Source: Pseudoxanthomonas sangjuensis (GTDB lineage Bacteria; Pseudomonadota; Gammaproteobacteria; Xanthomonadales; Xanthomonadaceae). Taken from it: a DNA stretch of 64,000 nt. Below are positions 7,670 to 17,678 of this stretch, in pieces; within the stretch, counting starts at the first letter, position 1; each line of letters opens with the position of its first letter. The stretch is taken from positions 80,803-144,802 of the forward strand of contig NZ_PDWR01000007.1 in NCBI RefSeq assembly GCF_010211755.1, in the 5' to 3' direction. The position numbers and the translations under genes are program-made. The notes beneath the pieces are model-generated. The model was not told where the DNA came from, made no database searches, and saw only the letters and a list, made by a program, of their open reading frames with translations.

Positions 7670-8533
7670 CTACTGCATGCGGCCGAACTTGCCGCTGTTG
7701 AAATCGGCGATGGCCTGGCTGATTTCCTGCTGCGTGTTCATCACGAACGGGCCGTAGCCGACGATGGGTTCGTCGATCGGCTCGCCGGACAGCAGCAGCA
7801 CGGTGGCGCCGCTGTTGGCTTCGATCGCGATGTCGCTGCCGTCGCGGGCCAGCGTCACCAGTTGCGCTTCGCGCGTCACCGCCGAACCGTTCACCAGCAC
7901 CGTGCCCTTGAGCACGACCAGCGCCAGCGTGCGGCCTTCGGGCAGGCTGAAGTTCGCGGTCTTGCCGGCGTTGAGGCGCACGTCCCACACGTCGATCGGG
8001 GTGAAGGTGCGCGCGGGGCCGCGATGGCCGCCGTACTCGCCGGCGATCACGCGCACGCGGCCCGCTTCGTCGGGCAGCCCGACACTCGGGATCTCGGCAT
8101 CGAGCAGGGTCTGGTAGCCCGGCGCGGCCATCTTGTCCTTCGCCGGCAGGTTGACCCACAGCTGCACCATTTCCAGGTTGCCGCCGGTGCGGGTGAAGTC
8201 GCCCGAGTGGAACTCCTCGTGCAGGATGCCCGACGCCGCGGTCATCCACTGCACGTCGCCCGGACCGATCTTGCCGCCGGCGCCGGTCGAGTCGCGGTGC
8301 TCGACCTCGCCCTCGTAGACGAGGGTCACCGTCTCGAAACCGCGGTGCGGGTGCTGGCCGACGCCGCGCGGCCGGGCTGCCGGGTCGAACCAGTGCGGGC
8401 CCGCGTAGTCGAGCAGCAGGAACGGGCTCAGGTCGCGGCCGTGGCTGTCGTAGGAAAACAGCGAGCGGGCCGGGAAGCCGTCGCCGACCCAGTGCGGGCG
8501 GGGGGCGCTGTAGACGCCAAGGATCTTTTTCAT
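7670..8533 (-). CDS. Pirin family protein (cupin, quercetinase-like)
   Basis: Bicupin protein of 287 aa. Metal ligands H61, H63 (QHPHRGFET), H105 and E107 (ILHEEFHSG) have the spacing of the pirin iron site (His56, His58, His101 and Glu103 in human pirin). Bacterial relatives such as YhaK and YhhW act as redox sensors or quercetin 2,3-dioxygenases; which applies here cannot be read. PHWFDPAARPRGVGQHPH is a strong family signature. It is divergent from a LysR-type regulator (141 bp) and precedes a YcaC-like hydrolase, so it is probably the first gene of the regulated operon. Confidence 0.92.
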   Translation of the reverse strand: MKKILGVYSAPRPHWVGDGFPARSLFSYDSHGRDLSPFLLLDYAGPHWFDPAARPRGVGQHPHRGFETVTLVYEGEVEHRDSTGAGGKIGPGDVQWMTAASGILHEEFHSGDFTRTGGNLEMVQLWVNLPAKDKMAAPGYQTLLDAEIPSVGLPDEAGRVRVIAGEYGGHRGPARTFTPIDVWDVRLNAGKTANFSLPEGRTLALVVLKGTVLVNGSAVTREAQLVTLARDGSDIAIEANSGATVLLLSGEPIDEPIVGYGPFVMNTQQEISQAIADFNSGKFGRMQ

Positions 8534-8674
8534 GCCGATTCACTCCAGCTTTTCGCGGAACCGCGGGAGGCGGTCGCTTACGTTGGGCGAATGATGAAAC
8601 TGGAACGCTGGCCCCGGTAGTCGGCAGGATTTATCCTCAGCGTCCTGTTTGGTGAACGCTGGCAGGCATGCGGC

Positions 8675-9601
8675 ATGCAGGACCTGAACGACCTCTACTA
8701 CTTCACCCAGGTGGTCGAGCACGGCGGCTTCGCCCCCGCGGGGCGCGCGCTGGGCATGCCCAAGTCCAAGCTGAGCCGCCGCATCGCCCTGCTCGAAGAA
8801 CGGCTGGGCGTGCGCTTGATCCATCGCTCGACGCGGCACTTCTCGGTCACGCCGATCGGGCAGACCTACTACGCCCATTGCAAGGCGATGCGGGTGGAAG
8901 CCGAGGCGGCCGAAGAGGCGATCGAGGCGGCGCGCAGCGAACCGCGCGGCATCGTGCGGGTGACCAGCCCGGTGTCGCTGCTGGACACCCTGGTCGCGCC
9001 GATGCTCGCGGATTTCATGGTCGAGTACCCGCGCGTGGAAGTGCACCTGGAAGCCACCAACCGCCGCGTCGACGTGATCGTCGAAGGCGTCGACGTCGCG
9101 CTGCGCGTGCGGCCGCCGCCGCTGGAGGACAGCGACCTGGTGATGCGGACGCTGGCCGAACTCAGCCAGTGCCTGGTCGCGAGTCCGAACTTGCTGGCGC
9201 AACATGGACTGCCGCGAGGACCCGCGGATCTTTCACGATACCCGAGCCTCGACCTGGGTATGCCGCAGAACGAACACGCCTGGAACCTGTTCGGCCCGGA
9301 TGGCGCGCAAGCGACGATCTACCATCGTCCGCGTTTCATTACCCGCGGGATGCTCGCGTTGCGCGCCGCCGCCGTCGCCGGCGTCGGCATGGTGCAGTTG
9401 CCGACGCTGATGATCACCGAGCAACTGGCACGCGGCGAACTCGTGCCCGTGATCCCCGACTGGCGCCCGCGCCACGAGATCGCTCACGCGGTGTTCGCAT
9501 CGCGGCGCGGCCTGCTGCCGTCGGTACGCACGCTCGTCGACTTCCTCGCCACCCGGTTCGCGCAAGCCGGACCGGCCCAGATCGGCCGCCCGGAAAGTTG
9601 A
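8675..9601 (+). CDS. LysR-type transcriptional regulator
   Basis: Regulator of 308 aa, typical length. N-terminal winged helix at residues about 3-60 (LYYFTQVVEHGGFAPAGRAL with SKLSRRIALLEERLGVRL), then a linker helix and the two-lobed substrate-binding domain from about residue 90 (RGIVRVTSP...). It is of the CrgA/AaeR/YhaJ-like group. The adjacent divergent pirin/YcaC genes are its likely targets, and the 141-bp gap 8534-8674 should hold the operator, although I could not single out a T-N11-A box. The effector is unknown. The start at 8675 gives MQDLNDLYYF, the usual N-terminus of the group. Confidence 0.92.
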   Translation: MQDLNDLYYFTQVVEHGGFAPAGRALGMPKSKLSRRIALLEERLGVRLIHRSTRHFSVTPIGQTYYAHCKAMRVEAEAAEEAIEAARSEPRGIVRVTSPVSLLDTLVAPMLADFMVEYPRVEVHLEATNRRVDVIVEGVDVALRVRPPPLEDSDLVMRTLAELSQCLVASPNLLAQHGLPRGPADLSRYPSLDLGMPQNEHAWNLFGPDGAQATIYHRPRFITRGMLALRAAAVAGVGMVQLPTLMITEQLARGELVPVIPDWRPRHEIAHAVFASRRGLLPSVRTLVDFLATRFAQAGPAQIGRPES

Positions 9602-9648
9602 CCCGGGCATCGGGGATATCGCAACACGACGGTTCGCGACCGACCGGT

Positions 9649-9724
<76 letters not shown>

Positions 9725-9750
9725 CTCGCGCAATTCTACCCGCAGAAAGC

Positions 9751-9777
9751 CGAAGACCCGCCAATGGCGGGTCTTCG
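9751..9777 (-). terminator. rpoD-downstream hairpin
   Basis: A perfect 12-bp stem, CGAAGACCCGCC and GGCGGGTCTTCG, with an AAT loop, 24 bp past the rpoD stop. On the minus strand it is followed by GCTTTCTGC, only a short T tract. It lies between rpoD and the tRNA gene and probably ends most rpoD transcripts. Confidence 0.7.
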
Positions 9778-9800
9778 GTCCGTGCATTCGTTTCCGCGCG

Positions 9801-11660
<1,860 letters not shown>

Positions 11661-11703
11661 GAGTGCTTGCGCCACCGGCAGAGAGGATTGAGGGGAACCT
11701 AGC

Positions 11704-11712
11704 ATTATACCA
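11704..11712 (-). promoter_or_regulatory. Predicted rpoD promoter (extended -10)
   Basis: Reading the minus strand, TGG-TATAAT gives a perfect -10 hexamer (complement of 11704-11709) with the TGn extension. No good -35 is seen 17 bp upstream, which fits an extended -10 promoter. It lies 44 bp before the chosen rpoD start. Confidence 0.6.
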
Positions 11713-11793
11713 GCCAAGCCCGGGGAAAGTCCGGGAAAAACCGCCCTGACGCCGTCCCGGCGCCGTTTTCTCCCGGTATCGATCAGCGGAACG

Positions 11794-12234
11794 TCAGGGT
11801 CGTAGCAGAAAGGTCACCGGGCCGTCGTTGACCAGGCTGACCACCATATGGGCACCGAACCGGCCGGTTTCCACCCCCGGTGCGTGCTTTTGCCGGCAGA
11901 TCTCGACCAGACGGTTGAAACCGCGTTCAGCCTCGGCCGGCGGCGCGGCGGTGCTGAAGCTGGGACGCATGCCGGAACGGGTGTCGGCCGCCAGGGTGAA
12001 CTGGCTGACCAGCAGCAGGCCACCGCCGGTATCGGCCAGCGAACGGTTCATCTTGCCGGCGGCGTCCTCGAACACCCGGTACCCGAGCAGGCGCTCGGCC
12101 ATGCGCTGGAACTGCGCCTCGCCGTCGCCCGGCTCGACCGCGACCAGCGCCAGCAGGCCGGGGCCGATGGCGCCAAGGGTTTCGCCTTCGACGGCGACGC
12201 TGGCCTGGGCGACGCGCTGGATCAGGGAGAGCAT
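11794..12234 (-). CDS. dtd: D-aminoacyl-tRNA deacylase
   Basis: Cytoplasmic proofreading enzyme of 146 aa that hydrolyses D-aminoacyl-tRNA and also mischarged Gly-tRNA-Ala. The two family motifs are visible: SQFTLAAD (SQxxL) near 77 and NDGPVTFLL (NxGP, the cross-subunit Gly-cisPro motif) at the C-terminus. Length and start [15 protein letters not shown] are standard. It lies upstream of rpoD on the same strand, separated by 133 bp holding the rpoD promoter, so it is probably a separate unit. Confidence 0.96.
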   Translation of the reverse strand: MLSLIQRVAQASVAVEGETLGAIGPGLLALVAVEPGDGEAQFQRMAERLLGYRVFEDAAGKMNRSLADTGGGLLLVSQFTLAADTRSGMRPSFSTAAPPAEAERGFNRLVEICRQKHAPGVETGRFGAHMVVSLVNDGPVTFLLRP

Positions 12235-12247
12235 GGGTCGGGGAGCG

Positions 12248-12321
12248 GAGAGCGGAGAGGCGTGAGGAACGAGGGGGAAAGCCTAACCGCTTTCGCTCGC
12301 TTCTCACTCCTCTCCACTCTG
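12248..12321. repeat. Purine/pyrimidine-asymmetric inverted repeat (copy 1)
   Basis: Left arm at 12248-12266 (GAGAGCGGAGAGGCGTGAG) and right arm at 12303-12320 (CTCACTCCTCTCCACTCT) are complementary at about 16 of 18 positions, with a 36-nt loop. One arm is nearly all purine, the other pyrimidine. A relative sits at 20984-21046. It fills the gap between dtd and the LpxL-like gene. Confidence 0.55.
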
Positions 12322-12343
12322 GCCTCCCCGCTACACTCCGCGG

Positions 12344-13261
12344 ATGAAGCCGGAAACCATTGCCGCCCTGCTCTACCGCGCCACGGCCCTGCTGACCTCG
12401 CTGCCATGGCCGTGGCTGCGCCGCTTCGCCGACGCGATCGCCTGGCTGTGGCTGAAGATCGATGCGCGCGAGAGCCGGGTGGCGCGGCGCAACCTGGAAC
12501 TGGTCTATCCGGAACTGCTGCCGACCCAGCGCGCCGAGCTGCACGGGCGGATCCTGCGCACCACCGCGCGGCAGGCGCTGGAAACCCTGCGTTTCTGGAC
12601 CCATCCGCCGGCCGGCAACCTGGCCTGCATCCGCAGCAGGTCCGGCGACGCGCTGTACGACCAGGCGCTGGCCTCGGGCAAGGGCGTGATCGTGATCGCC
12701 CCGCATTTCGGCAACTGGGAACTGTTGAACCAATGGCTGACCTCGCGCGGGTCGTTCGCCTTCGTCTATGCGCCGCCGGAATCGGCGATCGGCAACGCCT
12801 TCCTGCTGCGCGCGCGCGGCAACGCCGGCGAGGTCACCCAGGTGCGCGCCGAAGGCCCGGCGGTGCGCCAGCTGTGGAAGATCCTCAAGGCCGGCGGCTC
12901 GCTGGCGATCCTGCCCGACCAGCAGCCAAAGCAGGGCGACGGCGAATTCGCGCCGTTCTTCGGCATCGAGGCGCTGACCATGACCCTGGTCTCGCGGCTG
13001 GCCGAACGCACCGGCGCCACCGTGCTGTGCGCGTGGTGCGAGCGGACCGGTCCCGACCTGGAATTCGCCCTGCACGTGGAGCCGGTCGAGGCGACAGTCG
13101 CCGATACCGACCCGCGCACTGCCGCGATCGCGCTGAACCGCACGATCGAGCGCGTCGCCCGCCGCGACCCGGCGCAGTACCAGTGGACCTACAAGCGCTA
13201 CACGCTGCGCCCGCCCGGCAGCGGCGAAGGCAATCCTTACGTGACATCATCGCCGGCATGA
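12344..13261 (+). CDS. Lipid A biosynthesis acyltransferase-like (LpxL/HtrB family)
   Basis: Membrane-associated acyltransferase of 305 aa. The catalytic H121-FGNW-E126 fits HX4(D/E) of the LpxL/LpxM family, which adds secondary acyl chains to Kdo-lipid A at the inner membrane. An N-terminal hydrophobic helix (residues about 8-38) precedes the globular domain, and LPDQQPKQGDGEFAPFFG near 190-210 is a further family block. The stop overlaps the next start by 4 nt (ATGA at 13258-13261), suggesting cotranslation with the PH-domain pair. Which acyl step it performs, or whether it acylates another lipid, cannot be decided from sequence. Confidence 0.9.
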   Translation: MKPETIAALLYRATALLTSLPWPWLRRFADAIAWLWLKIDARESRVARRNLELVYPELLPTQRAELHGRILRTTARQALETLRFWTHPPAGNLACIRSRSGDALYDQALASGKGVIVIAPHFGNWELLNQWLTSRGSFAFVYAPPESAIGNAFLLRARGNAGEVTQVRAEGPAVRQLWKILKAGGSLAILPDQQPKQGDGEFAPFFGIEALTMTLVSRLAERTGATVLCAWCERTGPDLEFALHVEPVEATVADTDPRTAAIALNRTIERVARRDPAQYQWTYKRYTLRPPGSGEGNPYVTSSPA

Positions 13262-13785
13262 ACCAGTCGCCCGAACTTCCGCCCGCCCCGTCGACCGTCG
13301 CATCCGCCTTCGCCCATGGCGACTGGCAACCGCTGCCGCCGCGCGGCGCGAAGCTGGCGGCGCTGGGCGGGGCGCTGGGCTTCTTCATGCCGAGCTGCGG
13401 CGTGGCGATCCCGCTGGCCGTCGCGACGAACCTGGCGTCGCCGTGGCTGCTGGCGCCGCTGCTGGGACTGGCCGGCGCGGCCTATGGCGCCGGGCTGGGC
13501 GGGAAGCGCCACCGCCGCACCGCGTGGAAGCTGGACGCATCCGGCTTCGCCGTGCGCCGCGGGCGGATCTGGCAGAGCGAAACCCGGGTGCCGACCTCGC
13601 GCGTGCAGCACCTCGACCTGAAGCGCGGCCCGCTGGAACGCGCGCTGAAACTGGCGACGCTGGTGGTGCACACCGCCGGCACCAAGCTGGCCGCGGTGTC
13701 GCTGTCGGGGCTCGACGACGACGACGCCGAATACCTGCGCGACCTGCTGGCGCGCCAGCTCGACCAGGACGGCGACGCGCTGTGA
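13258..13785 (+). CDS. PH-domain membrane protein, YdbS-like
   Basis: Protein of 175 aa with two hydrophobic segments near residues 32-70 and a C-terminal bacterial PH domain (bPH2): WKLDASGFAVRRGRIWQSETRVPTSRVQHLDL and later GTKLAAVSLSGLDDDDA. YdbS-like proteins usually occur as a pair with a longer YdbT-like protein, exactly as here: the next gene starts in an overlapping GTGA. Their function is poorly known; roles in envelope stress or export have been proposed. The upstream lipid A acyltransferase-like gene overlaps by 4 nt, suggesting an envelope-lipid operon. Confidence 0.85.
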   Translation: MNQSPELPPAPSTVASAFAHGDWQPLPPRGAKLAALGGALGFFMPSCGVAIPLAVATNLASPWLLAPLLGLAGAAYGAGLGGKRHRRTAWKLDASGFAVRRGRIWQSETRVPTSRVQHLDLKRGPLERALKLATLVVHTAGTKLAAVSLSGLDDDDAEYLRDLLARQLDQDGDAL

Positions 13786-15320
13786 GCTTCGACCCGACCG
13801 GCGCCGAAACGGGCGACGAACGCAGGCTGCATCCGTGGTCGTGGCTGTTCGTGCTGGTCCAGCACCTGAAGCAGTTCATCGTGCCGCTGATCGCGCTGGT
13901 CCTGTTCGGCGGCGGCCGCCGCAATCCGGGCGGGCCCTGGGCCGACTTCGCGCCGCTGATCGCGGTCGGCGTGCTCGCCGCGGTGTCGCTGCTGGAATAC
14001 TTCACCTACCGCTACCGCATCGGCACCGACAAGCTGACCGTGCGCAGCGGCTGGCTGCACCGTAGCCTGCGCGAGATCCCGTTCGCGCGCATCCACAACG
14101 TGGTCGTGCACCAGTCGCTGCTGCACCGGCTGTTCGGCGTGGCCGAGGTGAGGCTGGAATCGGCCGGCGGGCAGAAACCCGAGGCGCGGATGCGGGTGCT
14201 GCGCCTCGACCAGGCGCTGGCGCTGGAGGAACAGGTGCGCCAGCGCGGCCGCGGCGCCGCGACGGCGGACGCGGGGGCGGCGGACGCTCCCGTGCAGCGC
14301 GACGTGCTGCTGGCGCTGTCGCCGCTGGAAATCGTCCGCCTCGGCTTGATCTCCAACCGCGGCATGATCGCGTTCGCCGCGGCGTTCGGCGCCGCGTGGC
14401 AAATGTTCCCCGACGACCTGATCGAGGATTTCTTCAGGAATTTCGTCGGCAACTTCGCCCGCCGCCTGTTCGGTTACGCCGACCAGCTGCACCTGACCTG
14501 GCTGCAGGGCGCGATCGCGGTCGCGGTGCTGGTCGCGCTCGGCATCGTCCTGCTGCGCGTGCTGTCGATCGCGCTGGCCTTCGTGCAGTACCACGGCTTC
14601 ATCCTCAGCGAGGCGCAGCATCGGCTGACCGTCGAGCGCGGCCTGCTGACGCGGCTGCGCACCAGCGTCGCGCGCCGCCGCATCCAGGCGTGGACCCTGC
14701 ACGAAGGCATGCTGCACCGGTTGTTCGGGCGCCGCAGCCTGCACGTCGACACCGCGGCGTCGACGCAACAGGGCCGGCAGGAAAGCCGCACGCTGAAGGA
14801 ACTGGCGCCGATCGCCACGCCGGAAGCCTGCGACGCGCTGGTCAACCACGTGCTGGCGCAGGCGCATTGGCCGCCGGCGCAGTGGCGCGCGCTACGGGGC
14901 AGCCTGTGGCGCCTGCTGTGGCCGGGCGCCTTGCTGTCCATCGCGCTGGCGGTCGCCGCGGCCGGCTTCTCGCGCAGCGCCTGGGGCCTGCTGCCGCTGC
15001 TGTGGCTGCCGTGGGGCGCGTACTCGGCGTGGCGGCAGGCGCAGCGGCTCGGCTATGCGGCCGACGACCGCATCGTCGCGGTGCGCGGCGGCTGGTGGTC
15101 GCGCTGGTGGCGCTTCGCCGAAATCGACAAGCTGCAGGCGCTGCGCCTGTCGCGCTCGCCGCTGGACCGCCGCTGCGGCACCGCCACGCTGTGGCTGGAC
15201 ACCGCCGGCGCCGGTGGACTGGAAACGCCGCTGCGGATCCGTTTCCTGCCGGAAAGCGAAGCCTCGGTGCTGTACGAACGGCTTGCCGCGACGCTGACGC
15301 GACGGAAGCTGCATTGGTGA
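13782..15320 (+). CDS. PH-domain membrane protein, YdbT-like
   Basis: Protein of 512 aa with several membrane helices (near 20-45, 55-75, 180-200, 230-265 and 370-405) and repeated bPH2 modules: YRIGTDKLTVRSGWLHRSLREIPFARIHNVVV near 80-110, the second near 275 (HRLTVERGLLTRLRTSVARRRIQAW), and a third near 425 (ADDRIVAVRGGWWSRWWRFAEIDKLQ). This is the YdbT layout. The start is GTG at 13782, overlapping the stop of the YdbS-like gene (GTGA), so the two are translationally coupled. The biochemical role is unknown; they presumably form a membrane complex. Confidence 0.85.
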   Translation: MSFDPTGAETGDERRLHPWSWLFVLVQHLKQFIVPLIALVLFGGGRRNPGGPWADFAPLIAVGVLAAVSLLEYFTYRYRIGTDKLTVRSGWLHRSLREIPFARIHNVVVHQSLLHRLFGVAEVRLESAGGQKPEARMRVLRLDQALALEEQVRQRGRGAATADAGAADAPVQRDVLLALSPLEIVRLGLISNRGMIAFAAAFGAAWQMFPDDLIEDFFRNFVGNFARRLFGYADQLHLTWLQGAIAVAVLVALGIVLLRVLSIALAFVQYHGFILSEAQHRLTVERGLLTRLRTSVARRRIQAWTLHEGMLHRLFGRRSLHVDTAASTQQGRQESRTLKELAPIATPEACDALVNHVLAQAHWPPAQWRALRGSLWRLLWPGALLSIALAVAAAGFSRSAWGLLPLLWLPWGAYSAWRQAQRLGYAADDRIVAVRGGWWSRWWRFAEIDKLQALRLSRSPLDRRCGTATLWLDTAGAGGLETPLRIRFLPESEASVLYERLAATLTRRKLHW

Positions 15321-15406
15321 CGCCCCCGTTTGCGGCAACATCGACGCAACGGGTGTGCGTAGACGAACCTCCACGCTCCGCAATGCGACACGAATGACCT
15401 TTCCGG

Positions 15407-17044
15407 TCAACGCTTCGACGCCGCCGTCAAGCCAGCGCCTTCCCGTGCAGCCTCGGCGTCGGCAGTCTCGCTTGGGTCGTGGCCCCACAACCGGGCCCGC
15501 AATGGCCTGTCCTTGCGAATCATTTCATCCAGGCCTTCGGTTCCGAACGACTCGATCAAGTTCCGCTTCCCCGAAAACAACGACACGCCGAGTCCAGCTT
15601 TTGGCGCGCGTTCGTCGACGAGGCCCAGCACATCCAGCATCGTCGGGTACGCATCAAGAATGCTGCCTGCGCGATCGACCTTGCCTGGGGCCAAGTCGTC
15701 GTCGAACACCATGAACAACAAGCGCCTCGGCAATTCCTCCAATCGGCCGCTGATCGAGCTCTTGTGCATCAGGTGGTCGCTCAACACGACCACGGCCGTG
15801 TTTTCGAGCAACCCCTGCCGACGAGCCCTGGCGATCAGCCTGCGCGCCAACCACGCCGAGCATTTGACTCCCAGTTCGATGTTTTTCTCGTAACGCTCTC
15901 CCCATTCGCGCTCGCAAGCACGTGTCGGGAACCCGTCCGGGGCGTGTGCCCCCGTGGTTAGCATGGCCAGGAAATACGGCTGCCCCTGTGCATGCAATTG
16001 TCGCCACTCGCCCAGCGTCGCCTCGAAGACGGCATCGTCGGGAACTCCCCAGCCGTTTACATCGCCGGGATGGGCCTGCAGCAGATCGTCCCGCCCATAA
16101 ACGCGCTGGAAGCCGTGCTCGCGGTAGAAATCGCCCTTGCCTGCGAAATCCAGATCCGCGCCTCCTACATAGGTGGTCGCGTAACCTTTCTCCGCGAGGA
16201 CGCTACCCAAACACTCCGCACCCGGCAGGAATTCCTCGGCGCGTTCAAGGTTGTTTCCTCCGAGGATTCCATCCGGCATCAGCGGGACGCCACACTGGCT
16301 GCCGACCATGCCCGCCGTGGTCCAGCCGACGCCCTCCACTTGCTCCAGCCCGGTGAAGCTCAACGCGTCGGCTTCCATGGCCTCGACATCATCGTAGATG
16401 TCGCCGAACGTCGGATCGCCCAGGGTCCTTTCCATGCTTTCCAGATAAATGATCACCAGGTTCTTCCTTGGAACCCGCATCGCATCCCCGAGCCGCGGCG
16501 GCTGGTATTGCGCTGCCAGACGTCCGCGCAGGCTTTCGTCGGTAGATACATAATCGAAGGCCTGCAACCACAGGGGATTGAACAGCAGGCAGGCGGCGAG
16601 CGCAATGCGACCCGTGTGCCGCAATCGCAAGTCGTTGCTCTTCACGTAGCTGACGGCCCACGTGAACGCTGCCCAGATCAGCACGTACATGAAAAAATAT
16701 CGAACGACTTTGGGATCGCCCTCCACCTCAAGGCCCTGCGACAGGTGAAACAGGACCGCAGGGATGTCGAAGCTTCCGAACGCATCGACCACGTAGCAAT
16801 AGCCCATCAGCAACGCGCTGGCGGCAGCGCCGAGAACGAACGTCACGCGACCGCCACGGACGACGTCGCGATTGCGCCCCGACATGCGCGAGAGCAGAAA
16901 CATGAACAGCAGCAAGGCAGGCACCGCACCATACGCGCTCGGAATATCCCAAGCCACCCTGATCACCCTGCTGGCGAATATCCCCAGCGCCGCACAGGCG
17001 AGGAAGGCGACCGGGATCTCCTTGAAGCAGACTGGGTATCTCAT
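15407..17044 (-). CDS. OpgB/MdoB-like phosphoglycerol transferase (LTA synthase/sulfatase superfamily)
   Basis: Inner-membrane enzyme of 545 aa: about four to five N-terminal membrane helices (residues 9-165) then a periplasmic sulfatase-fold domain. LESME (201-205) supplies a metal-binding Glu, WTTAGMVGSQCGVPL (241-255) carries the nucleophilic Thr and closely resembles OpgB, and LSDHLMH gives further metal ligands. OpgB moves sn-glycerol-1-phosphate from phosphatidylglycerol to periplasmic glucans; LtaS builds glycerol-phosphate chains. It is downstream of TagD- and TagF-like genes on the same strand, so a role in glycerol-phosphate decoration of a surface polymer is likely. The start at 17044 (MRYPVCFKEI) is preferred over one 17 codons upstream. 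Confidence 0.85.
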   Translation of the reverse strand: MRYPVCFKEIPVAFLACAALGIFASRVIRVAWDIPSAYGAVPALLLFMFLLSRMSGRNRDVVRGGRVTFVLGAAASALLMGYCYVVDAFGSFDIPAVLFHLSQGLEVEGDPKVVRYFFMYVLIWAAFTWAVSYVKSNDLRLRHTGRIALAACLLFNPLWLQAFDYVSTDESLRGRLAAQYQPPRLGDAMRVPRKNLVIIYLESMERTLGDPTFGDIYDDVEAMEADALSFTGLEQVEGVGWTTAGMVGSQCGVPLMPDGILGGNNLERAEEFLPGAECLGSVLAEKGYATTYVGGADLDFAGKGDFYREHGFQRVYGRDDLLQAHPGDVNGWGVPDDAVFEATLGEWRQLHAQGQPYFLAMLTTGAHAPDGFPTRACEREWGERYEKNIELGVKCSAWLARRLIARARRQGLLENTAVVVLSDHLMHKSSISGRLEELPRRLLFMVFDDDLAPGKVDRAGSILDAYPTMLDVLGLVDERAPKAGLGVSLFSGKRNLIESFGTEGLDEMIRKDRPLRARLWGHDPSETADAEAAREGAGLTAASKR

Positions 17045-17185
17045 GCGCTCGCGACTCGAACAGGCCGGCCGCCCGGCGGGAAATGGCGACGGCACAGCAC
17101 CCTAATCATGCCGACCTGCCCCGTGAAAGACACCTGAAACACTTTCGCGCACCCCGTTCCACATCGGCCAGGACGCACATGCCGC

Positions 17186-17665
17186 CTATTCCAGCTTGTC
17201 CACGATCGCCGAGATGATGCCCAGTGCCTGCTTCAGGTCCTCGATGTGCCCCTTGTCCAACACCCTGGTCAATTGCTTCAAACTTGTACTGGAAATCCCT
17301 TCGGTGCGCGGCAGGTAAACCACCTCGCAATACTGTCTCAGGTCGTCGAACTTGCCTTCCCAATCCGCCCCCATACCGAACACCGAAACTCCGTAGCGGC
17401 GGATATCGTCGGCCTTCTGCGTCCAGCTTTCCTCGGCGATGGCCAAGTCGACGCACTTGACGCTCTGCACGATCTTCAGGCGGTCCACGAAAGGAATGAT
17501 GGTCTGCTTGCCCTTGCCGGCGTTGAACTCGTCAGTGGAGACCCCCACGATCAGATAGTCTCCCAGCGCCTTGAGCCTTTCAAGCAGGTTGAGGTGCCCG
17601 ACGTGAAAGAGATCAAAGGTGCCATAGGTCAGCACCACCTTCTTCCTCTGCGATTCTGGGCTCAT
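17186..17665 (-). CDS. Glycerol-3-phosphate cytidylyltransferase (TagD-like)
   Basis: Cytoplasmic nucleotidyltransferase of 159 aa that would make CDP-glycerol from CTP and sn-glycerol-3-phosphate. YGTFDLFHVGHLNLLERLKALGD contains the HxGH motif (H21-H24) and R120-TEGISS-T127 is the RTxGISTT motif; GVSTDEFNAGKGK is typical of TagD. FAD synthetase or other cytidylyltransferases of the fold are less likely. It starts 13 bp after the TagF-like gene on the same strand, so CDP-glycerol production and its use are probably coupled. Teichoic-type genes are unusual in Gram-negative bacteria. Confidence 0.9.
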   Translation of the reverse strand: MSPESQRKKVVLTYGTFDLFHVGHLNLLERLKALGDYLIVGVSTDEFNAGKGKQTIIPFVDRLKIVQSVKCVDLAIAEESWTQKADDIRRYGVSVFGMGADWEGKFDDLRQYCEVVYLPRTEGISSTSLKQLTRVLDKGHIEDLKQALGIISAIVDKLE

Positions 17666-17678
17666 CTGTGGCTCCGGG

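Noticed and set aside
11661..11717. RpoD start at 11717 giving 19 extra residues
   Set aside because: The extension ([10 protein letters not shown]...) is not part of the family N-terminus and the codons overlap the predicted -10 element.
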